A DNA stretch of 41,151 nt from NCBI GenBank assembly GCA_017642535.1, contig JAGCOW010000046.1:1-41151 (forward strand). The letters are read 5' to 3'. The translations under genes were made by a program, and so were the position numbers. Source of the stretch: Bacteroidales bacterium. Lineage in GTDB: Bacteria; Bacteroidota; Bacteroidia; Bacteroidales; UBA1715. Numbering within the stretch: position 1 is the first letter of the stretch; the number at the start of each line of letters is the position of its first letter. Of the stretch, positions 41,104-41,151 are shown in pieces. The notes below the pieces were generated by a model. The model did not search any database and was not told the origin of the DNA. It was given only the letters and a program-made list of their open reading frames with translations.

Positions 41104-41151
41104 TGAGTAAAAATCTGCTTTCATTGTGGAGGGAAAAATGTAATCAAGAAA
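41104..41151 (+). CDS. Possible start of a gene running off the window
   Basis: ATG at 41104 opens a frame (MSKNLLSLWREKCNQE) that continues to the window edge. A box TATATTTA (41079-41086), one base off the -7 consensus, precedes it by 17 bases. Too short to assign a family. Confidence 0.35.

Overview
The window is chromosomal DNA of a member of the Bacteroidota, most likely order Bacteroidales. Evidence: most promoters that can be read have the Bacteroides-type form (TTTG or TTG, about 18-20 bases, then TAnnTTTG); Shine-Dalgarno sequences are mostly absent; and the gene families are typical of the group (DUF4836-like lipoprotein, ORF6N and RhuM proteins, SrfB-type protein, lipoproteins with SC at the cleavage site). 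I did not calculate GC content, but 2.5-9.9 kb is visibly more AT-rich than the housekeeping parts. No tRNA, rRNA or CRISPR array was seen.

Layout. 1-137: right end of an IS3-family element. 181-1776: iorA (minus). 1.8-2.5 kb: non-coding stretch with a 23-bp tandem repeat, a doubtful 59-codon ORF and a folded RNA that ends in an intrinsic terminator. 2.5-10 kb: accessory island with two D12-class adenine methyltransferases (the second broken), an AlwI-type restriction enzyme, a DUF2971 protein, an AlbA_2/Schlafen-type protein flanked by 60-bp direct repeats, a decayed RhuM gene and an ORF6N protein. 10.1-24.6 kb: ordinary chromosome with ahcY, a flippase-like membrane protein, a signalling pair (a multidomain receiver/PPDK-N protein and a LuxR-type regulator without a phospho-acceptor), a lipoprotein, a thioesterase, an acyl-CoA synthetase and an AddA/RecB-type helicase-nuclease. 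24.7-25.5 kb: a small repeat lipoprotein and hpt.

25.66-36.36 kb holds the most striking gene set: seven closely spaced genes behind one strong promoter. They encode an SrfB-family protein, an unknown protein, a multi-pass membrane protein, a P-loop GTPase that overlaps a single-span membrane protein, an anchored periplasmic protein and an outer-membrane barrel protein. Together they look like an envelope-spanning assembly. Just downstream, a near-perfect sigma-54 promoter drives a secreted Pro/Lys/His-rich protein.

37.2-40.5 kb: a YolD-like protein with a Y-family polymerase (a pairing typical of Firmicutes), a MetA-type homoserine acyltransferase with the acetyl-CoA signature, and a Rieske-fold-like lipoprotein that lacks the ligand histidines. 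At 40.68-40.90 kb lies a second RNA with the same fold as the one at 2.3 kb. Its stems occupy the same positions but have different sequences, which is strong internal evidence for a conserved RNA family.

Several starts were moved downstream of the longest ORF because a promoter lies inside or over the longer reading.
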